NCBI GenBank assembly: GCA_905200435.1
Contig: CAJKKJ010000034.1
Coordinates: forward strand, 1 to 7,356
Direction: 5' to 3'
Length of the DNA: 7,356 bases
From: an uncultured Bacillota bacterium
Lineage (GTDB): Bacteria; Bacillota_I; Bacilli_A; RF39; UBA660
Under the pieces are notes generated by a model. It was not told the DNA's origin. It made no database searches and was given only the letters and a program-made list of their open reading frames with translations. This document shows positions 1 to 6,031 of this stretch, in pieces. Each line of letters opens with the position of its first letter. Within the stretch, counting starts at the first letter, position 1. Position numbers and translations under genes: made by a program.

Positions 1-64
1 TCCAATATAAACATAAAAGGCAATTTAAAAACAAAGTTAAACTAATTAAAATAAGATAAGAAGA

Positions 65-93
65 TTGTAATATATAATCAATATAAATATAAT
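65..93 (+). promoter_or_regulatory. Predicted sigma-A-type promoter upstream of the Cys-rich peptide gene
   Basis: TTGTAA at 65-70 and TATAAT at 88-93 are separated by exactly 17 bp. The same pair of hexamers with the same spacing occurs on the minus strand before both lipoprotein genes, which supports it as this genome's standard promoter form. Transcription would start near 100 and run toward the Cys-rich gene, leaving a leader of about 210 nt. In DNA this AT-rich a chance match is possible, and no closer promoter for the Cys-rich gene was convincing. The rest of 1-313 is AT-rich and shows no gene I can support. Confidence 0.5.
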
Positions 94-313
94 ACAAAAA
101 ACAAGTCTATATTAATATATAAGTAATACCAATATAAGGGAATAATATGTTAATTAAAAAAATCACAAATTCAATTAAGCCTTATAATTATTCATCTTTT
201 TAACTAAATATATAACTTCCGATAATGTATGTTATGTTAACTTCTATAAATTGGAAATAAAATACTATTATATTCCCTACTAAACTGTTAATAATAATAT
301 TGGGTGATTAAAA

Positions 314-445
314 ATGAAAAAAGCAGAAAAGAAAGCTAAACAAAATGTTAAAAATAACATGAAAAGTTTAGAAGATAACTGCAAAAGTAATGACTGCAAA
401 TGTAACGATTGCAAATGTAGTGATGATTGTAGAAATTGCAGATAA
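314..445 (+). CDS. Small Lys/Cys-rich peptide, metallothionein-like in composition
   Basis: This is a 43-residue open frame. A strong SD (GGTGAT at 303-308, 5 nt before ATG) precedes it, and a hairpin lies about 10 nt after its TAA. Residues 1-20 are Lys-rich and Cys-free. Residues 21-43 hold seven Cys (23, 28, 30, 33, 35, 39, 42), including two C-K-C motifs, interspersed with Asp, Asn and Lys. There is no signal peptide or hydrophobic segment, so the product is probably cytoplasmic. The Cys part is encoded by degenerate 15-nt units at 377-391, 392-406 and 407-421, each reading [N/D]-C-K-[S/C]-[N/S]. I do not recognise a family. Composition suggests metal-thiolate binding (inference). A ribosomally made modified-peptide precursor such as a SCIFF-like peptide is an alternative, but no radical SAM maturase is visible and the Cys spacing differs. 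The clean SD and terminator argue for a real gene. Confidence 0.68.
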   Translation: MKKAEKKAKQNVKNNMKSLEDNCKSNDCKCNDCKCSDDCRNCR

Positions 446-455
446 ATTACCTAAA

Positions 456-480
456 AAAGTAGAACCAAAAGTTCTACTTT
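456..480. terminator. Intrinsic terminator shared by the Cys-rich gene and the xer gene
   Basis: A perfect 10-bp inverted repeat, AAAGTAGAAC at 456-465 and GTTCTACTTT at 471-480, encloses a 5-nt loop. Read on the minus strand it ends in six T (458-453), a classic Rho-independent terminator for the recombinase gene, whose TAA stop (481-479) begins inside the stem. Read on the plus strand the tail is only CTTTATT, so it is a weaker terminator for the Cys-rich peptide gene ending at 445. Confidence 0.75.
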
Positions 481-1351
481 ATTCATGTGGATGACTCTTA
501 TATTGTTCCTTTAAATGTTCATCAGAAATATGAGTGTAAATCTGAGTAGTTTTAATAGAAGAATGGCCAAGTAATTCCTGAATAACCCTTAAATCCGCAC
601 CGTTATTAAGTAGGTGAGTCGCAAAACTATGTCTAAGGGTATGAGGTGAAACTTCCCTATTTATCCCCTTCTCTTTTAACAATAACTTTAAATTCTTAAA
701 AAGACCTTGTCTAGTTAATTTATTACCATGATTATTCAAAAACAAATAATCATTTTTTTTATTTTTAAGAAGCTTATTCCTATAATTATAAATATAATTA
801 TCCAAAGCTCTAGTTGCAATATCACCAATAGGAATAATTCTTTCCTTTGAACCCTTACCAAAAACCTTAACAATATTATTAGTCAAATCAATATCATAAA
901 GCCTCAAATTAACTGTTTCACTAATTCTAAGACCACTAGCATACATAAGTTCTAAAATTGCCTTGTTACGCGCTGTAAACACATCAATTACCTTAATATC
1001 AAGCAATTTATCAACTTCCTCATAAGAAAGCACAGAGGGCAAACTATGACCTAATTTAGGCATATCAATATTATAAAAAACATTCTCCCCTACTACCTTC
1101 TCCATTATCAAATAATTATAATAATTCTTTAAAACAGTTAAAGTATAGTATGCAGTTTTAGGAGAATTAATTTTTTTTAAAAATTCCAAAAACTTTTCAA
1201 TATCATCAACACATACACTTTTAAAATCTATTCCTTTATCATCAATATAATCATAATATTTTTTTAAAGCATTCTCATAAGAATCAATCGTATTTTTACT
1301 ATAATTCTTATTTGAACTCAAATAATCTAAATATTCTAATGCATATTCCAT
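479..1351 (-). CDS. xerD: Site-specific tyrosine recombinase, XerC/XerD type
   Basis: This 290-aa protein has the usual Xer length. Such enzymes cut and rejoin DNA through a tyrosine and, as a XerC/XerD pair at dif sites, resolve chromosome dimers at division. An N-terminal SAM-like core-binding domain spans about residues 1-90. The C-terminal catalytic domain keeps all six active-site residues: R142 (GLRISE), K166 (GKGSKER), H237 and R240 (PHTLRHSFATH), H263 (LGHSS) and nucleophile Y272 (TQIYTH). The short C-terminus ending HPHE resembles XerD, whose members often end HPRA, but XerC cannot be excluded. The frame is open upstream to 1453, but I place the start at 1351. That gives the typical Met-Glu...LxYL opening, lies 4 nt after a GTGAT SD, and leaves an extended -10 box just upstream. 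ATG at 1357 is an alternative. Nothing nearby suggests an integron or phage. Confidence 0.93.
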   Translation of the reverse strand: MEYALEYLDYLSSNKNYSKNTIDSYENALKKYYDYIDDKGIDFKSVCVDDIEKFLEFLKKINSPKTAYYTLTVLKNYYNYLIMEKVVGENVFYNIDMPKLGHSLPSVLSYEEVDKLLDIKVIDVFTARNKAILELMYASGLRISETVNLRLYDIDLTNNIVKVFGKGSKERIIPIGDIATRALDNYIYNYRNKLLKNKKNDYLFLNNHGNKLTRQGLFKNLKLLLKEKGINREVSPHTLRHSFATHLLNNGADLRVIQELLGHSSIKTTQIYTHISDEHLKEQYKSHPHE

Positions 1352-1355
1352 ATTC

Positions 1356-1360
1356 ATCAC
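1356..1360 (-). promoter_or_regulatory. xerD: Ribosome binding site that decides the xer start
   Basis: GTGAT on the minus strand sits 4 nt before ATG at 1351 and matches the 3' part of the SD consensus AGGAGGTGAT. The same short SD is seen before rarA (GAGTGAT) and the Cys-rich gene (GGTGAT). The context GTGATGAATATG is repeated exactly at the start of the lipoprotein gene at 6721, where alignment with its paralogue independently selects the last ATG. Confidence 0.5.
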
Positions 1361-1367
1361 TAATAAC

Positions 1368-1396
1368 ATTATATCATTTTTAAAACCAATTGTATT
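1368..1396 (-). promoter_or_regulatory. Predicted xer promoter with extended -10
   Basis: On the minus strand TGATATAAT (1376-1368) is a perfect extended -10 element. AATACA (1396-1391), 17 bp upstream of TATAAT, is a poor -35, which extended -10 promoters tolerate. Transcription would start near 1361, so the leader before ATG 1351 is only about 10 nt. The 16-mer TTAAAAATGATATAAT here (1383-1368) is identical to that in the lipoprotein promoter at 6388-6373. Confidence 0.6.
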
Positions 1397-1423
1397 TAAT
1401 TTTAAACAAAAATAATGTATAAT
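1395..1423 (+). promoter_or_regulatory. Predicted rarA promoter
   Basis: A perfect TATAAT at 1418-1423, preceded by TG, lies about 20 nt before the rarA ATG. The hexamer 17 bp upstream is TTTAAT (1395-1400), a weak -35. A start near 1430 would give a leader of about 14 nt carrying the SD AAGGAGTGAT (1431-1440). The -35 regions of this promoter and of the divergent xer promoter touch or overlap, so the two may compete or be controlled together. Confidence 0.5.
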
Positions 1424-1443
1424 TAATAAGAAGGAGTGATACA

Positions 1444-2655
1444 ATGGAACCATTAGCAGTAAAAATGCGACCTAAAAATTTAAGTGAAGTAATTGGTCAA
1501 TCGCATTTAATAGGACAAGGGAAAATATTAACAAACATTGCCAAAAATAAAAGACTATTTTCAATGATATTATACGGAAAGCCAGGAATCGGAAAAACTA
1601 CAATCGCACTAGCACTAGTAAATGAAATGGGACTAAAATATAGACTATTAAATGCAACTATTAACAATAAAAAAGATTTTGATACAATAGTCGAAGAAGC
1701 AAAAATGTATGGCGGAATTGTAGTTCTAATGGATGAAATACATAGATTAAATAAAGATAAACAAGATTTATTATTACCATATCTAGAAAACGGATTAATA
1801 ACTCTAATTGGTATGACGACAACAAATCCATATCACTCCATAAATCCAGCTATAAGAAGTAGATGTCAAATATTTGAATTAAAAGAATTATCAAAAGAAG
1901 ATATAATTAAAGGTCTTAAAAGAGCTTGTTTAAATGAGGCACTAGAAAACATCAAAATCAAAGATGAAGAACTAGAATATATAGCTTCCCTATCTGGTGG
2001 TGATTTAAGATTCGCCTATAACTTACTAGAAATGGCATATGTAGCAACAGATGACTATAATATAACACTAGATGTAATAAAAAGTATAAACTCAAAAAAA
2101 GTTATTTTTAGTGATGCAAATGGTGATGGACATTATGATTTATTAAGTGCTTTTCAAAAATCAATCAGAGGTTCAGATGTCAATGCATCAATATACTATT
2201 TAGCAAGACTAATAGAAGCTGGAGACTATGAAAGTATATATAGAAGAATGAGCGTAATAGCATATGAAGATATCGGACTAGCAAACCCTATAATAGGCGT
2301 TAAGGTTGATGCCTGTATAAATGCATGTGAAAGATTAGGGTTTCCTGAAGCAAGAATACCACTATCAGTAATGATAATTGATATGGCCTTAAGTCCAAAA
2401 TCAAATAATGGTTATAGTACATTAGACAAAGCATTAAATTTAATTGAAACGAAAGACACTGGCAATGTACCAAACCATATAAAAACATCTTCACTAGAAT
2501 ATAAATATCCTCATGATTATCCAAATCATTTTGTAAAACAGCAATACTTACCAGATAAAATTAAAAATGTTAAGTTTTTTGAACCTAAAATAAGTAGTAA
2601 ATATGAGGAAAGTTTGGTCAATTATTATAAAAAAATAGAAGAATTAAATAAATAA
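1444..2655 (+). CDS. rarA: RarA/MgsA replication-associated recombination ATPase
   Basis: This 403-aa AAA+ ATPase of the clamp-loader-like RarA/MgsA/WRNIP1 family acts at stalled replication forks with SSB and the replisome (family knowledge). Visible motifs are Walker A GKPGIGKT (45-52), Walker B with DEIHR (97-101), sensor 1 GMTTTNP (123-129), an arginine-finger motif NPAIRSRC (134-141) and sensor 2 GGDLR (185-189). The family-specific C-terminal half shows HYD...FQKSIRGSD (230-245), YEDIGLANP (274-282) and YKYPHDYPN (353-361) followed by QQYLPD. The protein looks slightly short for the family; the stretch just before YKYPHDYPN seems abbreviated compared with homologues I recall. The ATG follows the SD AAGGAGTGAT at 1431-1440. 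It is transcribed divergently from xer and convergently with holA. Its last codons form one arm of the hairpin at 2635-2664. Confidence 0.96.
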   Translation: MEPLAVKMRPKNLSEVIGQSHLIGQGKILTNIAKNKRLFSMILYGKPGIGKTTIALALVNEMGLKYRLLNATINNKKDFDTIVEEAKMYGGIVVLMDEIHRLNKDKQDLLLPYLENGLITLIGMTTTNPYHSINPAIRSRCQIFELKELSKEDIIKGLKRACLNEALENIKIKDEELEYIASLSGGDLRFAYNLLEMAYVATDDYNITLDVIKSINSKKVIFSDANGDGHYDLLSAFQKSIRGSDVNASIYYLARLIEAGDYESIYRRMSVIAYEDIGLANPIIGVKVDACINACERLGFPEARIPLSVMIIDMALSPKSNNGYSTLDKALNLIETKDTGNVPNHIKTSSLEYKYPHDYPNHFVKQQYLPDKIKNVKFFEPKISSKYEESLVNYYKKIEELNK

Positions 2656-2664
2656 TTCTTCTAT
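2635..2664. terminator. Intrinsic terminator of the holA operon, inside the rarA 3' end
   Basis: A perfect 12-bp inverted repeat (2635-2646 with 2653-2664, loop AATAAA) contains the stop codons of both convergent genes: rarA TAA at 2653-2655 and holA TAG at 2663-2661. On the minus strand the stem is followed by seven T (2635-2629), so it should terminate the long operon ending in holA. On the plus strand the tail is AT-rich but lacks a T run, so it is weaker for rarA. The stem is itself AT-rich, which lowers confidence. Confidence 0.6.
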
Positions 2665-3575
2665 AAATTTATTATAAATAATTCAAGAGCACTAGCTGGT
2701 ACAACTTTACCAGTTTTTATGTTTTCGTCAAGTTCTCCAATATTAATTAAAGTATTGAGTAATTTTTCTTTAGAATACTTTTTAGCAGCTACACCTGCTA
2801 ACTGAACAGGATATGTTTTAGTTTCTAATTGGTTAGCAATATCATTTACTGTATATCCTTTTTCACTTAGTACTTTTACTTGATACATAAGTCTAATTTT
2901 TGAAGCAATTACAATAAGAATCTTAATAGGTTCTTCTTTTTGATTTAATAGACTAAAATACTCATTTAAAGCTAAATTTTTTTCTTTATTAATAATATGA
3001 TCTATAAATTTAAAAAAATCAATTTCTTCATATTTATTAATTGTTAAAACATCCTCTTTAGTTATTTCTTTTGAATCATATTTATAGGTTTTAAGTTTTT
3101 CAATCTCGTTAATTAAAATTCCTGTATTATCCCCTACTCTATCAAGCAAAATATTTATACTTTCTTTATCAATTTTAAAACCATCTAGTCTATCTTTAAT
3201 GATATCTAAATTATTGGTTTTATTAAATTCGTAAAAAACTCCTTTATTTTTTAATAATTTAGTTATTTTTTTTGATTCCATTAACTTATCTTTATAATAT
3301 TTAAATATTAGAACAGTATTAGGATTTATATTGTTCAAATAATCTTCTAACATTGTAGTATCAATTACCGGATCTCCTTCTTTAGCAATTGATAAAAAAT
3401 AAGGATTATTTACTACTATATATTTTTTTTCACCTAATAAAGTCATCATTGAAGCATCAAATAGTACATCTTTTAAACTATCAAATTCTAAATCATAATT
3501 TATAGAGGTAGGCGCTAATTCCTTAACTTTTTGATCAACTAAATATTCTTCTTTTCCATATACAACATATATCAT
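2661..3575 (-). CDS. holA: DNA polymerase III subunit delta
   Basis: This 304-aa protein resembles HolA, the clamp-loader subunit that opens the beta sliding clamp at the replication fork. The N-terminal MIYVVYGKEEYLVDQ matches the family's opening strand and G-x-E motif. Residues to about 130 look like the degenerate AAA+ domain I, which has no Walker A in delta. Helical domains follow, including DRVGDNTGILINEIEKLKTY in domain II. The C-terminal collar region ends with GELDENIKTGKVVPASALELFIINL, corresponding to the usual ELD..IKTG...ALEL..L ending. The length is a little under the typical 320-345 residues but complete. It is the last gene of the operon. Its SD AAGGTG (3586-3581) is formed by the final Lys-Val codons of the preceding gene and the start is 2 nt past that gene's stop, which points to coupled translation. 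Confidence 0.93.
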   Translation of the reverse strand: MIYVVYGKEEYLVDQKVKELAPTSINYDLEFDSLKDVLFDASMMTLLGEKKYIVVNNPYFLSIAKEGDPVIDTTMLEDYLNNINPNTVLIFKYYKDKLMESKKITKLLKNKGVFYEFNKTNNLDIIKDRLDGFKIDKESINILLDRVGDNTGILINEIEKLKTYKYDSKEITKEDVLTINKYEEIDFFKFIDHIINKEKNLALNEYFSLLNQKEEPIKILIVIASKIRLMYQVKVLSEKGYTVNDIANQLETKTYPVQLAGVAAKKYSKEKLLNTLINIGELDENIKTGKVVPASALELFIINL

Positions 3576-3577
3576 TG

Positions 3578-3883
3578 TTACACCTTATTCTTCATTATTT
3601 CAAGTATTTTATCAAAACTATCATCATCAGCTAATTTATTTTTTTTAATCATTCCACATTTATTGCATTTATAAATAATTTTATATGTATCTTTACTTTT
3701 TTCTATATCAATTGGTTCTAATATACCCTTACAAGTAGAAGCTCTATCGCCAGGATTTATGTCTAAATGTTTACTTGATAAACAATATGGACAATGATCT
3801 CTAGCTGTATATAAAAGTTTATTAACTTTTTTATGACAAACGTCGCATGTAAAGGTTTCATCTATCATGTTAAATCTTTTCAT
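3578..3883 (-). CDS. RNHCP-domain zinc-ribbon protein
   Basis: This 101-aa cytoplasmic protein belongs to the RNHCP family, named for a conserved Arg-Asn-His-Cys-Pro motif, here RDHCPYC at residues 28-34. Seven Cys occur at 13/16 (CDVC), 31/34 (CPYC), 51 and 73/76 (CNKC), consistent with two zinc-binding knuckles. DINPGDR (41-47) and the KKNKLADDD segment (80-88) also match the family as I remember it. The molecular function is not established to my knowledge; RNA binding is a guess from the basic zinc-ribbon character. The ATG overlaps the TGA of uppP by two bases (ATGA) and has no SD, so translation should depend on coupling to uppP. An internal Met at residue 6 lacks a good SD, so the first ATG is kept. 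Confidence 0.85.
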   Translation of the reverse strand: MKRFNMIDETFTCDVCHKKVNKLLYTARDHCPYCLSSKHLDINPGDRASTCKGILEPIDIEKSKDTYKIIYKCNKCGMIKKNKLADDDSFDKILEIMKNKV

Positions 3884-4647
3884 ATTATACTTAATAGAAT
3901 TATAATTCCAAGTATAATTCTATATATTCCAAATATAGTAAAATTATGTTTTTTGATATAGTTTAGTAAAAATTTAATTACAAATAATGATGTTATAAAT
4001 GCTGATAATGATCCAATTAATAGAATAAATACTTCATTTTCTTTAAATAGAAATCCGAATTTAACTAGCTTTAATAGTGATGCACCTAACATAACTGGTA
4101 TTGACATTAAAAAGGTAAATTCAGTTGCTTTCTCTCTTGTTATTCCAAGTAATAGAGCACATATGATGGTAATACCAGATCTTGATGTTCCAGGGAATAT
4201 TGCTGCTATTATTTGCGCTAATCCAATTAATAAAGCTGACCTATATGTTATTTCAGTAATATTATTTTTTTTATTATTTTTTTCTATCACTATAAATAAT
4301 AAACCAACAATAATTAAAGTAAGTGCTACACTAATTTTATTATAGAAATACTTTTCAAATATTTCATCAAATAATAAACCAATAACTGCTGCTGGAATAC
4401 AAGCAATTATTATTTTTTTCCAACTATCAATATTATCTTTACTTGGTTTTAATTTATTAAAGTATAGTACTACAACTGCAAGTACAGCACCTAATTGAAC
4501 AACAACCTCAAAAAGGTTCCAAAATTCATAGGATACTTTTAATGGCATTAATTCTTTTAATAAAATTAAATGACCTGTAGAACTAATAGGTAACCACTCA
4601 GTTATCCCTTCTAGTATTCCATATATAATTATTTTTATAATTTCCAT
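3880..4647 (-). CDS. uppP: Undecaprenyl-diphosphatase UppP (BacA)
   Basis: This 255-aa polytopic membrane enzyme converts undecaprenyl diphosphate to the monophosphate, the lipid carrier for peptidoglycan and other wall polymers; extra copies give bacitracin resistance (family knowledge). The first catalytic region is LEGITEWLPISSTGH with Glu13, Glu17, Ser23 and His26. FEVVVQLGAVLAV (46-58) is the typical second helix. The second catalytic loop PGTSRSG (152-158) carries Arg156. Several hydrophobic helices follow to the C-terminus, and the length is slightly below the usual 265-275. The start directly abuts the queH stop (TAAATG), and the SD AAAAGGA lies in the last queH codons. Its presence implies wall polymer synthesis and argues against a wall-less mollicute. 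Confidence 0.97.
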   Translation of the reverse strand: MEIIKIIIYGILEGITEWLPISSTGHLILLKELMPLKVSYEFWNLFEVVVQLGAVLAVVVLYFNKLKPSKDNIDSWKKIIIACIPAAVIGLLFDEIFEKYFYNKISVALTLIIVGLLFIVIEKNNKKNNITEITYRSALLIGLAQIIAAIFPGTSRSGITIICALLLGITREKATEFTFLMSIPVMLGASLLKLVKFGFLFKENEVFILLIGSLSAFITSLFVIKFLLNYIKKHNFTIFGIYRIILGIIILLSII

Positions 4648-5235
4648 TTAATCATTCCTTTTTGAATATATACATCCACAATAATCTTGTCTATATAAAT
4701 TGTATTCTTTTGATAAAACAATAGACCTCTTATAGCCTTCGTTTTTCTTAAAATCTGATATCAAGAATTTACTATTATATTTCTTTTCTAGTTCTTTACC
4801 AATCTCATTTACGTATGAAGCATTTTTATGTGGACTAACCGTTAAAGTTGTTCCAAAATATTCAAACTTATTTGATGCTATGTTTGCACATTTTTCTAGT
4901 CTAAGTTTATAACATTTATAGCACCTACTACCGCCTTCTTTGTCATTTTCAAGTCCCAAAATGGTATCATGATATTTATTATTTTCATAGTCAACATCAT
5001 ATACATTTATGTCAGGATGAACTTTTTTTATAAAATCAATTTGTTCTTCTTTTCTTTTTAAATATTCTTCTATAGGTTCAATATTAGGATTGTAATACAA
5101 AACTGTTATTTCAAAATAAGGCTCTAGATATTCTAAAACATATGATGAGCAAGGAGCACAACAAGAATGCAAGAGTAATGTTGGTTTATGGTCAAGTGAT
5201 TTAATTAAATTTTCTAACTCTTTTTGGTAATTCAT
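4648..5235 (-). CDS. queH: Epoxyqueuosine reductase QueH
   Basis: This 195-aa QueH (formerly DUF208) protein performs the last step of queuosine synthesis, reducing epoxyqueuosine at position 34 of GUN-anticodon tRNAs. It is the non-homologous replacement of the cobalamin enzyme QueG. Diagnostic cysteines are all present: HSCCAPCSS (C25, C26, C29), SRCYKCY (C105, C108) and YRQDYCGC (C186, C188). These bind the Fe-S cluster and neighbouring metal in characterised members. YYNPNIEP (47-54) and FGTTLTVSPHKN are also family hallmarks. No other queuosine gene is nearby, so the cell either has them elsewhere or salvages queuine or preQ. The start at 5235 has an ideal SD, AAGGAGG, overlapping the stop of the upstream zinc-ribbon gene. 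Confidence 0.95.
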   Translation of the reverse strand: MNYQKELENLIKSLDHKPTLLLHSCCAPCSSYVLEYLEPYFEITVLYYNPNIEPIEEYLKRKEEQIDFIKKVHPDINVYDVDYENNKYHDTILGLENDKEGGSRCYKCYKLRLEKCANIASNKFEYFGTTLTVSPHKNASYVNEIGKELEKKYNSKFLISDFKKNEGYKRSIVLSKEYNLYRQDYCGCIYSKRND

Positions 5236-5244
5236 AAATCCTCC

Positions 5245-6024
5245 TTATTTGTAATAAATAACTGTATTTAAGATATCATTTATATCTTTTTCGCTTGTTT
5301 CAGTGAAAGAAAATACATATATTGCTTCGTTTGATGCTATAAAATATTCACTACTTCCGTTTGTTTTAATATAATTATATGTAATATTATTTATACTAAT
5401 TGTATCACAATTTTCTATTCCTACGTAGTTCAAATACGAAGTAATATTATTCACATCAAATGAATATTTAATTATTTTAAATTCAGACGTTTCTTTTTCA
5501 AATGTTATTATATTTTGTATTTCATTTAGATAGGTATTGTTCTCTTTTTTTTGCCATGTATTTTTTAATTTAAATATAAATCTACTATCAAATGAATAAG
5601 GAATTGTTGGATTATTGATTACTTCACCCTTTTTGTCAATCACAACATTTGGTTCAACTGGTGTGTTATTGAATAAGAATTTGATTATAAGAAATGTAAT
5701 TATGCTTAAAATAATAATAACTCCTAAAAATATCCAAATAAAATAACTCTTTTTTTTCTTTTTCTTAACCTCTTCTGTTGCCTCTTTTATATTATTTTTT
5801 ATTTCTACTTGGCTTCCATCTATTGTTTCAAAGGAATTCTCGTTTGAATCTATTTCCATTTCTTCAGCATTATCAGGTTCTTCTTTCTCAAACTTCATTT
5901 CCATTATACCTTCTAATGTTGCATTTGTTCCTACTGGTGTATATTTTTGCCCTACTTCAAATCCGCATCCTAAACAAAATTTGTCTCCTTCTTTTAGTTC
6001 TGTTCCACATCTAACGCATTTCAT
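5245..6024 (-). CDS. Zinc-ribbon, single-pass membrane protein of unknown function
   Basis: This 259-aa protein begins with a zinc-ribbon of two C-x2-C knuckles (C3/C6 and C17/C20, MKCVRCG...FCLGCG). A low-complexity acidic linker follows (about 40-86), then a Lys6 block (87-92) and one hydrophobic segment (about 94-118). The remaining 140 residues contain Trp and many aromatic and Asn residues. By the positive-inside rule the ribbon and linker are cytoplasmic and the C-terminal domain is outside. That domain (about 140-259) alternates beta-like and polar stretches and might adopt a PsbP/DcrB-like fold, which is speculation. The architecture, an N-terminal zinc ribbon followed by TM and an extracytoplasmic domain, is common in Firmicutes proteins of unknown role. 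The SD AGGTGA overlaps the TAG stop of the preceding lipoprotein, so the two are co-translated. Confidence 0.85.
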   Translation of the reverse strand: MKCVRCGTELKEGDKFCLGCGFEVGQKYTPVGTNATLEGIMEMKFEKEEPDNAEEMEIDSNENSFETIDGSQVEIKNNIKEATEEVKKKKKKSYFIWIFLGVIIILSIITFLIIKFLFNNTPVEPNVVIDKKGEVINNPTIPYSFDSRFIFKLKNTWQKKENNTYLNEIQNIITFEKETSEFKIIKYSFDVNNITSYLNYVGIENCDTISINNITYNYIKTNGSSEYFIASNEAIYVFSFTETSEKDINDILNTVIYYK

Positions 6025-6031
6025 GTTTCAC

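Noticed and set aside
147..203. 18-codon open frame (MLIKKITNSIKPYNYSSF) after AAGGG, in the leader of the Cys-rich gene
   Set aside because: It is very short, its composition is that of random AT-rich DNA, and no attenuator-like codon run or hairpin follows. Not supported as a gene.
314..445. SCIFF-type radical SAM peptide precursor
   Set aside because: Cys number and spacing (CKC motifs, seven Cys) differ from SCIFF, and no radical SAM enzyme is in the window. Kept only as an alternative for the Cys-rich gene.
479..1351. Integron, phage or transposon integrase
   Set aside because: There is no attachment-site repeat, tRNA, excisionase or cargo gene nearby, and the protein is an ordinary Xer-length enzyme beside rarA.
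1352..1453. N-terminal extension of the recombinase to 1453
   Set aside because: The extra 34 residues are hydrophobic and unlike Xer proteins, overlap the rarA start and both promoters, and lie upstream of the predicted transcription start.
2300..2524. 74-codon open frame on the minus strand inside rarA
   Set aside because: It lies entirely within a well-conserved gene, has no recognisable SD or domain, and looks like an antisense shadow.
3880..3882. TGA read as Trp (mycoplasma code)
   Set aside because: TGA ends uppP exactly at the overlap with the next gene and ends a lipoprotein after its conserved CK. Conserved Trp residues use TGG.
4163..4345. 60-codon plus-strand open frame inside uppP
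   Set aside because: It is the antisense shadow of the catalytic region of uppP; hydrophobicity mirrors the membrane helices on the other strand.
5778..6014. Plus-strand open frame rich in Leu and Phe opposite the zinc-ribbon gene
   Set aside because: It arises from the Lys/Glu-rich coding on the minus strand and has no plausible SD. The frame at 6225-6407 is rejected for the same reason.
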